The position numbers were made by a program, and so were the translations under genes. From contig CAVOXY010000021.1 of NCBI GenBank assembly GCA_963700515.1, positions 496,001 through 560,000 on the forward strand: a stretch of DNA of 64,000 bases, read 5' to 3'. This DNA is from JAJRVM01 sp963700515. Its GTDB lineage: Bacteria > Planctomycetota > Planctomycetia > Pirellulales > Pirellulaceae. The notes beneath the pieces were generated by a model, which searched no databases, was not told the DNA's origin, and worked only from the letters and a program-made list of their open reading frames with translations. Shown here in pieces: positions 9,775 to 18,702 of this stretch. Positions within the stretch are counted from its first letter, which is position 1, and each line of letters begins with the position of its first letter.

Positions 9775-10521
9775 ATGAGACGGTGTGGTAAGTGTGTGTG
9801 CGTTTTTCTGCTGTTGTTACCCGCCTCGCTGGCCATGGCGCAGCGGGAGCCGGACAACATCCCGGCTGTGACACCCGAGGTGCAAACGGCTGACTGGGCC
9901 AAGTCCTGGTGGGGTAAGCGGCACGAAGAGAAACTGAAGGAAAAGGACGCCATGAAGCAGGTCGACCTGCTGATGATCGGTGATTCGATCACGCACGGTT
10001 GGGAGAACGGCGGGAAGAAGACTTGGGAGCAATACTATGCCAAGCGTCATGCGCTGAACATTGGCTTCAGTGGCGATCGGACGGAGCAGGTGATTTGGCG
10101 ATTGCAGCATGGCGAAGTCGATGGCATTGCGCCCAAGCTGGCTGTGATCATGATCGGCACAAATAATACGGGGCACCGCCAGGACCAGCCGGAACACATT
10201 GCGTTGGGGGTCAAGGCCATTCTGGGTGAATTGGCTCAGCGATTGCCCGAAACGAAATGCCTGATTCTGGCCATCTTTCCCCGCGGCCCCGATACGAATG
10301 ACCCTTTGCGGAAAATCAATGACGCCACGAACCAGCTCATCAAAGGGTATGCCGACGGCAAACGCGTGTTCTTTCTCGACATCAACGAGAAGTTCCTCGA
10401 CCAGGATGGAGCATTGCCCAAGTCGATCATGCCCGATCTGCTCCACCCCAACGAGAAGGGGTATGCCATGTGGGCGGACGCCATGGAGCCGACGATCGAG
10501 AAACTGATGGGCGAGAAGTAG
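9775..10521 (+). CDS. secreted SGNH/GDSL-family esterase (PAF-acetylhydrolase-like)
   Basis: This encodes 248 residues from the ATG at 9775, preceded by AAAGGAG; it begins a signal peptide ending ASLAMAQ. Block I is GDSITHGW with the catalytic Ser at residue 71. Block II is GFSGDRTEQVIWRL, block III is GTNN, and block V is DLLHPNEKG with Asp 221 and His 224. These match the platelet-activating-factor acetylhydrolase-like subgroup, which often removes acetyl groups from polysaccharides in planctomycetes and Bacteroidetes. Substrate is inferred only. The gene appears monocistronic. Confidence 0.9.
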   Translation: MRRCGKCVCVFLLLLPASLAMAQREPDNIPAVTPEVQTADWAKSWWGKRHEEKLKEKDAMKQVDLLMIGDSITHGWENGGKKTWEQYYAKRHALNIGFSGDRTEQVIWRLQHGEVDGIAPKLAVIMIGTNNTGHRQDQPEHIALGVKAILGELAQRLPETKCLILAIFPRGPDTNDPLRKINDATNQLIKGYADGKRVFFLDINEKFLDQDGALPKSIMPDLLHPNEKGYAMWADAMEPTIEKLMGEK

Positions 10522-10912
10522 TCGCGATCCAATACCAACGCGACTGCGTATCCACCAGTATGGACTCCCTGGAGACAGAAAGTGTCCGTCAACGGAACGG
10601 CGTAGATCTGTTGGCGGACATGCTCATGGGAGGGCTGTTTGACGCGGGCAGCAGGAATGCCAGCGTTTTCGCTGTGGCTACGGTCGCCAGACCGTGGGGA
10701 CGCTACCAAGCCCCCCCCATCTCAGGCGAGATTGGCTACCAGAAATCCGCTACCGCATGCCCCACGGGGTCCCTGTAGCGTGTGACGGGCCCAACCGCTG
10801 ACAGGGTGGTTGATCAACCTTGACGGCACGCCGCACGGCGACATATTATGCTAAGCGTCGTCGCTCAGCTGACGCTGAGTTTGTTCGTTTTCCTCTCCGG
10901 AGAGTCAGATCG
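10522..10912. other. intergenic, no gene seen
   Basis: About 390 bases follow the esterase. No recognisable gene, RNA or repeat was found. Confidence 0.45.
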
Positions 10913-11345
10913 ATGTCGACCCGCGGGCGGCACATCACGGCAGCGGTGCTGTTGGCGAGCTACTTGCTTGCCTCGGTCGGTGCCGGGCTCCATGCCGTCC
11001 GCGAGTGTCAGCGGGCAGCGGATGCTGGCCCCGCGGCGATGGCGCCGCACGGCGCACATGGCGGCTGCGAGCACCACGCGTGTCAGGGTGAGTGGGGGTT
11101 GGCCAGCGCCGCGCCATGCGGAGGGAGCGAAGCAGGTCAGCGAGCCGGCCCCCGTCCCGAGCCATCATCACGACGACTGTACTGTCTGCCGATTCCAGCT
11201 GACCAAGAAACTGGTGGAATTTGTTTCCCACGCGGCCATCCTCGCCGGTGACTGTCCGGAATCGATTGTTCCGGACGTGCCGCCGTATCGAGCTGCCTCG
11301 CTACTGGCGACTCCCGAGTGTCGCGCTCCTCCGGTGCTTGCCTGA
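10913..11345 (+). CDS. small exported His/Cys-rich protein (DUF2946-like), one frameshift
   Basis: Two frames join at a five-C run (11149-11153) to give 143 residues. The start is the ATG at 10913 behind GGAGAG. It begins with a signal peptide (HITAAVLLASYLLASVGAGL), followed by a His/Cys-rich stretch (HGAHGGCEHHACQ). Beyond the shift comes SHHHDDCTVCRFQL, a metal-site-like cluster seen in short periplasmic proteins of the DUF2946 type, then a Pro-rich tail. A role in copper or other metal handling is a guess from the residue pattern. No metal-transport gene is adjacent. It precedes the DUF1559 gene by about 240 bases. Confidence 0.5.
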
Positions 11346-11589
11346 TCGCCTCTTGTGACGGGCCGAGAGTACCTTTCGCTGTATTTGCGGTACGGTCTTC
11401 GGTCCATCGGTGTCACTTTGTGCGAACTCTTGTCAGGCAACGTCATGCACTGTGCGCATGATCCTGGAACGTGCTTCCTCTCTGGCGACTGAACTGCTGG
11501 GCACGTTCAGTCATCTCCAGCCCGCTCGCGTACGCCTTCGGGTGCCGAGTATTCGAAGCCACCGGCCATTTTTCTGGAGCGAGTAAACG

Positions 11590-12517
11590 ATGAATCAGCG
11601 TAAGGCCTTTACGTTAATCGAGCTATTAGTAGTGATTGCCATTATTGGCATTCTTGTCGCGCTATTACTTCCGGCGGTGCAGGCGGCTCGCGAAGCCGCG
11701 CGCCGCATGTCGTGCAGCAATAACATGAGGCAAATTGGGATTGCCTTACACATGTATCACGACACGTTCCACCAATTACCCGCGGGTTGGAGGGGTTATG
11801 ATCTGGCGACGGGTCAGCCGTATTGGCTGGGCGAACCGGGCTGGGGCTGGTGCGCTGCGATACTACCTTATATGGAGCAACTGAATCTGTATGAAGGGCT
11901 GATTCAATTCGAGCTGCCGATCGCGCATCCCTTGAACGAGCAGGCCCGTTTGACGTACCTGCCGACACTGCGCTGCCCCTCGGACATTGGGGATCCGATG
12001 TTTCTTGTTACCCCATGCTGACGACGACGGCCACGTTCACAGTGCCGGTAAAGCAGGTGACATACAACACGACTATTTCCCGCTGCGGATGCCTACATCA
12101 AATTATGTTGGCATGTTTGGGACAGTTGACATGCACGACGTTTGTGCAGCCGGATCATGCCGCGGTGATGGGACGTTCTTCTTGAATCAGGGAGTGAGGT
12201 TGGCTGACATCAAGGATGGATTGAGCCAGACTTTGGTGGTTGGTGAGCGGACATCCAAACGGTCGTATTCGACCTGGGTTGGCGCGGTCGCGGGTGCCGA
12301 GCATGGTCCGGCACGCGTGGTGGGGATCGCCCAGTTTCCACCCAATTCGGAGTACAACGAGGAGCATTACATTCACAACTTCAGCAGCTTGCACCCTTCC
12401 GGTACGCACTTCCTGTTGGGGGACGGCTCCGTGCACCTGATTCCAGAAACCATTGATCGTCCGGTCTATTTGAGCTTGTCGACTCGATCTGCCGGGGATC
12501 TTGTGGGGAATTTCTGA
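11590..12517 (+). CDS. DUF1559 pilin-like prepilin protein (one frameshift)
   Basis: With one base removed near 12003 this is a 308-residue protein. The N-terminus KAFTLIELLVVIAIIGILVA is a type IV prepilin cleavage/methylation signal with the conserved Glu. It is followed by LLPAVQAAREAARRMSCSNN, typical for DUF1559. The C-terminal part holds the DUF1559 signature (HPSGTHFLLGDGSVHLI, the H-x9-DG motif). These proteins are hugely expanded in planctomycetes and are thought to be surface or periplasmic pseudopilin-like structures; function is unknown. The uncorrected frames are 11590-12021 and 11987-12517. Confidence 0.88.
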
Positions 12518-12576
12518 AGCATGGTGTGTGGCGGTATCTGGTCGGCATCTTCTTTCTGTTGGAGCGCATAAAGAAG

Positions 12577-12603
12577 GCGGCGGCGCCCGCCGGACGCCGC
12601 CGC
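12577..12603. terminator. GC-rich hairpin between convergent genes
   Basis: The perfect nine-pair stem GCGGCGGCG / CGCCGCCGC has a nine-base loop. It lies between the ends of the DUF1559 gene (plus) and the FKBP gene (minus), so it could terminate both. The following tracts are only modestly T-rich, so the call is tentative. Confidence 0.45.
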
Positions 12604-12622
12604 TTGAGAATCCGTAGGTTCG

Positions 12623-13336
12623 TTACTTGGAGACTCCCAGCAACTCGACTTCGAAGACGAGAACCGAGTTCGGAGGAATTGGGCCTTGGCCCTCTGGGCC
12701 ATACGCCAGGTCGGAGGGGACGAACAGTTGCCACTTGTCGCCAACCTTCATCAGTTGCAGCGCTTCCGTCCAACCTTTGATCACGCCGTTTACGGGGAAC
12801 TCGATCGGCTCACCGCGCTCGACCGAGCTATCGAAGACTTCGCCGTTGATGAATGTTCCGTGGTAGTGGGTCTTCACGGTGTCGGTGGCTGCCGGGCTCG
12901 GGCCATCACCCGCCTTGAGCACTTTGTACTGTAATCCGCTGGGGAGCACCTTCATGCCAGGCTGCTTGGCGTTCGCCGCCAGGAAATCGACGCCGGCCTT
13001 CTTCGCCACGTCCCCTTGCTTGGCACGACTCGCCTCCATCATTTGCTGGAATGACTTCAAGGCGGCTGCAACTTCAGCATCACTGAGTGCCGGCTTGGCT
13101 CCCTTGAGCGCGTCGACAATGCCGCGCGCGATCATCTCCGGATTGACGTCCAAAGCATCCGATTTCAGGTTCCTACCGATGTTGAGCCCGATGCTGTAGC
13201 TGGCCTGATCCTTGAGGGTCTTGGGCGGTGGTGCCGCAGCGGGGGTGGTGGGAGTAGCGGGAGTGGCAGGGGGTTGTGCCACCAACGGCGAGGTGACCAA
13301 AGCAGCAACCAACAAAATGAGCCCGAAACGTTTCAT
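12623..13336 (-). CDS. exported FKBP-type peptidyl-prolyl isomerase (Mip/FkpA-like)
   Basis: This encodes 237 residues from the ATG at 13336 (AAGGACA upstream), beginning with the signal peptide KRFGLILLVAALVTS. A Pro/Thr/Ala linker is followed by an N-terminal dimerisation region (SYSIGLNIGRNLKSD). The FKBP domain has VKTHYHGTFINGEVFDSS, EFPVNGVIKGWTEALQLMK and WQLFVPSDLAYG. These are the conserved active-site segments of the Mip/FkpA/FklB group. It would fold or rescue exported proteins at Pro bonds. The frame extends upstream but lacks a better start. No operon partner is clear. Confidence 0.92.
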   Translation of the reverse strand: MKRFGLILLVAALVTSPLVAQPPATPATPTTPAAAPPPKTLKDQASYSIGLNIGRNLKSDALDVNPEMIARGIVDALKGAKPALSDAEVAAALKSFQQMMEASRAKQGDVAKKAGVDFLAANAKQPGMKVLPSGLQYKVLKAGDGPSPAATDTVKTHYHGTFINGEVFDSSVERGEPIEFPVNGVIKGWTEALQLMKVGDKWQLFVPSDLAYGPEGQGPIPPNSVLVFEVELLGVSK

Positions 13337-13582
13337 GATCTGTCCTTTACTGGATGGAGATACGGCGTGGCGTTTTGGACCGGCGGGTGTGGGCCGCGCC
13401 AACGCCCTGGAGAGTTTCGGTAGTGTAGCGAACCGGCTGATTTCCCAATACCCCCACCAGTCGCGGGGGGTGGTTTCCGCGATCTCGCTTGCGCCTCCGG
13501 CCTGCCCCACGTCGCTACGGATAATCCATGTGTCGCGGGTCTGCACCGGCTACACGGCACGCCCGACTTGCAGTGTGAGTGT

Positions 13583-14620
13583 TCAACCGCCGCTGTTCCC
13601 CAGCCGTTGGATGATGGCGTCAGTGAACGCTTCCGTGCCCAAGTCACCTCCCAGGTCCCTGGTATCAGCGCCCTCTTTGAGGGCCAGGTTGTAGGCACTT
13701 TTGATGCCTGCCGCGGCTTCTCGGCATTGCTGGTCCCCTCGCTGTTCGGCCAGATGATTCAGCATCATGACGGCGGACATCAGCAGCGCCAGCGGATTGG
13801 CCAGTCCTTGGCCGGCGATATCGGGAGCGGAGCCATGGACAGCTTCGAAAATCGCTTTGTCATCCCCATAATTGGCACCCGGCACGACGCCCAGCCCTCC
13901 CACCAGTCCGGCACACAGATCACTGACCACGTCGCCGTAGAGGTTTTCCAGCAACAGGATGTCAAACTTGGTCGGATCCTGGACGAGTCGCATGCAGCCG
14001 GCGTCCACGATCAACTCCTGGTAGTCGATATTCGGGTACTCCTGCTCGTGGATGTGCCGAGCGCACTTCAAGAAAAGGCCATCGGTCAATTTCATGATGT
14101 TGGCTTTGTGGAAGACCGTGATCTTGGGCAATTTGCGCCGCGTGGCAAAGCGAAATGCCCACCGGGCAATGCGCAAACAGGCCGTCTCGGTGGCGACCTT
14201 CATGCTCATCACGACATCATCGGTTACCTGGTTTTCAACACCGCTGTAGAGTCCTTCCGTGTTCTCGCGGATGATGATCAGATCGACTTTGTCAAAACGG
14301 GTTGGGACCCCTTCGAGATTCCGCACCGGGCGAACGGCGGCGTAGAGATTCAAGCGTTTCCGCAATTGCACGTTCACCGACGTAAAGCCCTCACCCACGG
14401 GCGTGGTGCACGGCCCTTTGAGAGCCACTCCCGTACGTCGAATCAATTCCACCGTGTCCTTGGGCAGCACTTCGCCCTGGGCTTCCAAAGCGGCGATGCC
14501 CGCCTGCCGCTCGATCCACTGGACCGGTGCCTGAGCAGCCTGCAAAATACGTTGGACGGCGGTCGTCACTTCGGGACCAATTCCGTCGCCCGGGATGACG
14601 ACGATTGGGTGAGTAGCCAT
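13583..14620 (-). CDS. NAD-type isocitrate/isopropylmalate dehydrogenase family protein
   Basis: This is 345 residues with ATG at 14620 and CGGAGAA upstream. VVIPGDGIGPEV opens the fold. RENTEGLYSGVENQV and LKGPCTTPVGEGF are typical of NAD-dependent isocitrate dehydrogenase (IDH3-like) rather than LeuB. Tyr and Lys catalytic residues fall in ENTEGLYSG and FHKANIMK. The metal-binding Asp residues are in LLLENLYGDVVSDLCAG, and the cofactor region is EAVHGSAPDIAG. It would oxidatively decarboxylate isocitrate to 2-oxoglutarate. 3-isopropylmalate or homoisocitrate as substrate cannot be fully excluded. Confidence 0.85.
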   Translation of the reverse strand: MATHPIVVIPGDGIGPEVTTAVQRILQAAQAPVQWIERQAGIAALEAQGEVLPKDTVELIRRTGVALKGPCTTPVGEGFTSVNVQLRKRLNLYAAVRPVRNLEGVPTRFDKVDLIIIRENTEGLYSGVENQVTDDVVMSMKVATETACLRIARWAFRFATRRKLPKITVFHKANIMKLTDGLFLKCARHIHEQEYPNIDYQELIVDAGCMRLVQDPTKFDILLLENLYGDVVSDLCAGLVGGLGVVPGANYGDDKAIFEAVHGSAPDIAGQGLANPLALLMSAVMMLNHLAEQRGDQQCREAAAGIKSAYNLALKEGADTRDLGGDLGTEAFTDAIIQRLGNSGG

Positions 14621-14765
14621 GCTGTGATTTCTCCGGGATAACTCAGGTGCTCACTCGCAGGAGGAGGGCCTGACCGTGCCGTGCCGTTGTCGACTGCGAG
14701 GTGTAGCTGATTGAGTCTCCCATTGTGTCAGAAATTGGCCCGTTTGATACCCCGCGATATCGAAA

Positions 14766-15263
14766 GATCTGGATACGATTTGTCGCAAGTGTCTGGAGAA
14801 GGACCCCAGCCGTCGATACGACTCAGCAGCCGATTTCGCCGACGACCTGCAACGGTTCCTGGAACACCAACCCATTGTTGCGCGGCCAGTCAGCTCGCTG
14901 GGCCGCTTGGCCAAGTGGTGCCGCCGGCGGCCGGCGGTCGCCGCGTTGGTCGGTGCCCTGCTGGTGGCGATTCTCGCGGGGACAACCGGCACAGGGGTCG
15001 CGTTATGGCGTTCGGAGCAGCAGCGAGCCAAGGCCGAGCGCAACCTGGCAGCCGCGGAGTTGGAGCGCGGTAACGCTCGGGAAGCGGTCGATACCCTGTT
15101 CGTCAAGTTGGCCGACGAAGACCTGCTCGATGTGCCGGGCATGGAACTTGTCCGCCGCGAACTCCTGGAAAGCGCACTCTCGTTCTACGAGGGCTTCGCC
15201 CGGCAACATCGCGATGACCCGACGGCCCGCGCGGATCTGATCTCAAATGCTGAGCATCGAGAT
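14766..15263 (+). pseudogene. Ser/Thr protein kinase relic (C-lobe end, TM, start of sensor)
   Basis: The frame reads DLDTICRKCLEKDPSRRY, the last helix of a planctomycete PknB-like kinase. It continues RFLEHQPIVARPVSSLGRL and a transmembrane helix (AALVGALLVAILAGTTGTG), then a coiled Ala/Glu region and the start of a repeat domain (ESALSFYEGFARQH). No kinase catalytic lobe lies upstream; a stop interrupts the frame about 25 bases before. Downstream the homology fades near 15263. It is a 5'- and 3'-truncated remnant of a membrane receptor kinase. Confidence 0.7.
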
Positions 15264-15719
15264 CTATCGACGGGGGCGATCGCCACGCGATATCTCATGA
15301 CCTGGGACCGGCGCGGCATTGATTGGTGGCCATTGATGTGTGCCTGGCACCGTTCACATGGCACCGTTCACAGATGGCGTCCACATTCTGGTGAGCCGGC
15401 GTTGGCCGCAGATCGCGGCTCTGCAGCAGGGTGGATGCTATCATGCCATTCACGGCTTCATCGGAGTGGTTTTGCGCTTGTCCGCAAATTCCGAAATTTT
15501 TCCCAAAATCGTGTTGAGTTTTTTGGCGGAGATTTGTTAGAACGGTTCGCAGCACGGAAATGAACTCGTGGCTCGCATACGGAGGGGCGTGAATGCTTGA
15601 TCCACCGGTGACTAGCCGATGAGGAGCAGAAGGGAGTCTGGTCCTCCTAGCGTGCAGGGATTGTTTGGTAGTTTGCGGAAATCAGACTTCTCTTACAACA
15701 TCAGAAATCGCTTAGTCGT
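15264..15719. other. intergenic; possible small RNA
   Basis: No protein gene is convincing. A weak promoter-like pair (TTGAGT at 15514, 17-base spacer, TTAGAA at 15537) lies about 180 bases before the hairpin at 15720-15756. A transcript of roughly 210 nucleotides between them is possible. Confidence 0.3.
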
Positions 15720-15756
15720 GAACCCCCGCTGTGTTGGATGAACACAGCGGGGGTTC
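15720..15756 (+). terminator. orphan intrinsic terminator hairpin
   Basis: A perfect 16-pair stem (GAACCCCCGCTGTGTT and its complement) has the five-base loop GGATG and is followed by TTTACGTTTG on the plus strand. No protein gene ends just upstream, so it would terminate either read-through from the kinase relic or a non-coding transcript. Confidence 0.65.
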
Positions 15757-15984
15757 TTTACGTTTGAAAAGCCCGATATCTTGTATTGATTATTCCGATT
15801 GTGCTACGTCTTACGTGGCAACGTGCGGAAAATTCCGCAGTAATCGGTTGAGAAGAGCAAATCTTCTCAAGACAATCAACGACAAACGCGTCAGTGGCTG
15901 CTACCGTGAACGTATTGTTTGGGGGGCGAATTGTGACGGTCGCAGGGTGGTTTAAGGATTGAATGTCTGTTGGGAGTAAGAAGC

Positions 15985-16500
15985 ATGTTACGGGTCTTTT
16001 CGCTGGCAGCCTTCCTGATGGTCGCTTTTGCCGTTTCGGCCGAAGCGCAGATCATTTCCAATCCTGTCTTGACATCGTGGGCTCCCTATCCCGCCCTACC
16101 CAGCTACACGGCTCCTCCCACGGTCATGCCGCAAGCCTGTTGCACTCCGCCGGCTGTGAGCTATGGCAATGCGTGTTCGCCTTCCAGTGCTGCGACGACC
16201 GCCTACCACGCGCCGGTTGTGACAACGTACAGGCTTCGGCCGACAACCACGTATTATGTTCCCGCGACGACGACGTATTTTGCGCCGACAACGGCGTACT
16301 ACGGTTCGACGACTTCCTATCGCGTGAGGACGGTTCCCGCGACGACCGTTTATCTGCCGCCTCGTAGTACGATGCCTGCTGCCACGACTTCCTACTATGC
16401 TCCGGCAATTCCCAGCACGTCGTACTATGCGCCTGCTGCTCCGCCGGCTTACTCGGCACCGGCTGCTCCGCAACGGAGTTGCGGTTGCCAAGGCCGTTGA
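15985..16500 (+). CDS. secreted Tyr/Thr/Pro-rich low-complexity protein
   Basis: This encodes 171 residues from the ATG at 15985, set by GGGAG about nine bases upstream. It has a signal peptide (RVFSLAAFLMVAFAVSAEA). The rest is low-complexity, with repeats such as TTTYYVPATTTYFAPTTAYY and SYYAPA, plus two Cys pairs (ACC and a terminal CGC). No domain is recognised. Repetitive Tyr/Pro proteins of this kind may be cell-surface or cell-wall components in planctomycetes; that is inference. Its stop overlaps an in-frame ATG of the next gene, so the two may be co-transcribed. Confidence 0.75.
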   Translation: MLRVFSLAAFLMVAFAVSAEAQIISNPVLTSWAPYPALPSYTAPPTVMPQACCTPPAVSYGNACSPSSAATTAYHAPVVTTYRLRPTTTYYVPATTTYFAPTTAYYGSTTSYRVRTVPATTVYLPPRSTMPAATTSYYAPAIPSTSYYAPAAPPAYSAPAAPQRSCGCQGR

Positions 16501-16520
16501 TGCGAATGACGGGAGTGGTC

Positions 16521-17312
16521 ATGCCGAGACTGAAAGACCTGTGCGACTTTCTGGATCACTTTGCGCCCCCCTTGTTAGCCGAAGAGTGGGATAATGTCGG
16601 ACTGTTGGCTGGTGATCCCCAGTCGCCCGTGCAGCGTGTCATGACTTGTTTGACAATCACTCCGCAGAGTGCTGAGGAATCGATCCGGCGACATGCGGAT
16701 CTGGTGGTGACCCATCATCCCCTCCCCTTTCGCGCGATCAAGCGGCTGGTTACCACGACGACACCGGGCCGATTGCTGTGGGAACTGTTGACGCATCGCG
16801 TGGCGATATACAGCCCTCATACGGCGTTCGATTCGACTGCTGCCGGCATAAATCAACGGCTCTCTGAAGGTCTCGAGCTGCACGACATCGTGCCACTGGT
16901 GCCGATCGAAGGTGCCGCGGAGGGAACGGGTGCGGGACGGGTTGGTTGCCTGGAGGATGCCATGCCGTTGGCTCAGTTGGCCGAACGGCTGAAGAGGTTC
17001 CTGGGCATCGAGCATCTCCAATTCGTGGGTCGGCCAGATGTGCTCATACGGCGAGTGGCCGTTGGGTGCGGTGCGGCGGGTAGTTTTCTGGAGGCCGCCG
17101 GAAAAGCGAAGTGCGATGTGCTGGTCTTGGGCGAAACGAATTTGCACACTTGCTTGGAGGCGGAAGCGTCACATGTGGCGCTGTTGCTTCCGGGTCACTA
17201 TGCCAGCGAACGGTTTGCCGTGGAACAATTGGCGGACGTCTTGGCGGCGGAATTCACTGATCTGGACGTGTGGGCCAGCGAGCGCGAAGCGGATCCCGTC
17301 CGGTTCGGCTGA
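16521..17312 (+). CDS. Nif3-like dinuclear metal centre protein
   Basis: This is 263 residues from ATG 16521 with GGGAG six bases upstream; in-frame ATGs at 16500 and 16506 are alternatives. The N-terminal motif EEWDNVGLLAG, then VVTHHPLPF with metal-binding His residues, then SPHTAFD and GCGAAGSFLEAA are the Nif3/GTP cyclohydrolase I type 2 family signatures. The last part (GHYASERFAVEQLA) supplies the second metal-site His. Members form toroidal hexamers with a two-metal site; cellular role is unclear. It follows the repetitive secreted protein by 20 bases, possibly in one operon. Confidence 0.9.
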   Translation: MPRLKDLCDFLDHFAPPLLAEEWDNVGLLAGDPQSPVQRVMTCLTITPQSAEESIRRHADLVVTHHPLPFRAIKRLVTTTTPGRLLWELLTHRVAIYSPHTAFDSTAAGINQRLSEGLELHDIVPLVPIEGAAEGTGAGRVGCLEDAMPLAQLAERLKRFLGIEHLQFVGRPDVLIRRVAVGCGAAGSFLEAAGKAKCDVLVLGETNLHTCLEAEASHVALLLPGHYASERFAVEQLADVLAAEFTDLDVWASEREADPVRFG

Positions 17313-17507
17313 ATGTGCGCACCCCGACACGGGCCGGAGAAGGAAAGAATGAACAATCTCCGTTTCAACCACACTTATCGATGGTCGATCACGTATCGGT
17401 TTGGTCTGACCACTCCATTACTCCCTTTCTCCACCACTCCAGCATCACGCCGGTAGCGGCAGAGCCTGATCGATTCTCACCGACAGAGCCGGTGGATTGC
17501 CTCGGGC

Positions 17508-18407
17508 CTAGGGGGAGTTCGACGGCTCACCGTGTTTGACCATCGTCACCTCGTTACCGGCACTGTTGAAGGCGACCGAATCCATGAAGGTTCGCATGAG
17601 CAGCAGGCCGCGTCCGCTGGCCTTCTCCAGGTTTTCGGGCTGGGTCGGATCGGGGAGTGACTGGAGGTCGAAGCCGGGGCCCTCGTCACGCACGATGAAG
17701 GTGGCGGTCTGCTTCGTGAATCTTGCCTCGACGTGGATCGCGCGTTCGCGAAAGGGCGAGGCCTGGCAGCGCTGCTGGACCAATTGCCGATACGCCTCGG
17801 AGTCGGAGGTGCGGAGGTGGGAGCTGATTTCCAGATTGCCATGGAACAGGGCGTTGTTGATGGCCTCTTCCAAGGCCACGCAAACACGGATCCCGTTGGC
17901 CTGGTCACACAGGCCGATGGTGCGGATCGTGCGGTGGAGGTAGTTGACGAGCGGTCCGATCATCGTGGCGTCGTTACCGAGCTGGAAGCTGGTTTCGCTG
18001 CGGGTGAGGCAATCCATCAAGCGGATTTCGCAATGCTCCTCGCGGGAAGCTTCCAGCACGTTCTCCACCGTCTCGACCAACAGCGAGGCCAGCACGTTCT
18101 TGGGAACATAGCTGGCGGCACCCAGCTTCAGCGCACGGACGGCAGTCTCTTCGCTTCCTCGGCCGGTCATCAGAATGACCGGTATGAGCGGGTATTGGCT
18201 GACGATCTTGGCGACCAATTCCAGGCCATCCATTTCCGGCATGATCAAGTCGGTCAGGACCAGATCCGGTGGGTGGATCGTCAGTTGTTTCCAGGCATCC
18301 GAGCCGTCGACTGCGAAACCGACCTGCAGGCCGGGCACTTTTCGTAGGAGTCCACCGGCTAAATTGCGATCGATGGCTGAGTCGTCAACGATCAACACAG
18401 TCGGCAT
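17508..18407 (-). CDS. response regulator fused to a RsbW-like HATPase domain (copy 1)
   Basis: This is 299 residues. Residues 1-120 form a receiver domain: VLIVDDSAIDR (acidic pocket), LVLTDLIMPEMDG (phospho-acceptor Asp), MTGRGSE and ASYVPKN (conserved Lys). From about residue 150 comes an anti-sigma-factor-like GHKL ATPase: VALEEAINNALFHGN (N box), IVRDEGPGFD (G1) and ASGRGLLLMRTFMD (G2). Such fusions could switch a kinase or partner-binding activity by phosphorylation, as in general-stress partner switching. It is the last gene of a three-gene minus-strand operon after the hybrid kinase and its paralogue. Confidence 0.85.
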   Translation of the reverse strand: MPTVLIVDDSAIDRNLAGGLLRKVPGLQVGFAVDGSDAWKQLTIHPPDLVLTDLIMPEMDGLELVAKIVSQYPLIPVILMTGRGSEETAVRALKLGAASYVPKNVLASLLVETVENVLEASREEHCEIRLMDCLTRSETSFQLGNDATMIGPLVNYLHRTIRTIGLCDQANGIRVCVALEEAINNALFHGNLEISSHLRTSDSEAYRQLVQQRCQASPFRERAIHVEARFTKQTATFIVRDEGPGFDLQSLPDPTQPENLEKASGRGLLLMRTFMDSVAFNSAGNEVTMVKHGEPSNSP

Positions 18408-18702
18408 CGGCTCAATCTCCGAAAATCAACTACTTTGTTGGGCGGAATACCGGCGCGATCCCCATCCAATTGCCGTTCCACCCCACCGTCGCGCAGCCGC
18501 GCGTCGACGGTGCCGGCGGCCCTTTGTCGTACCGCCTCGGCTCAACGCCGCTGGGGAACGGTTGAGCCGGAGACGAGGCACACGTCCGACCCCAGTCATG
18601 TACGAGCCCTTCTCCGCCGCCATCCGACTCCCATCGTCTCGAGCGTTCGTTGTCGAGTCGCTGGCCGCCGGCTGTCTGGGTCAAGGAGAACCGCACCGCC
18701 AT

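Noticed and set aside
13568..14641. 357-residue plus-strand frame
   Set aside because: It lies exactly opposite the dehydrogenase gene, whose motifs are clear on the minus strand.
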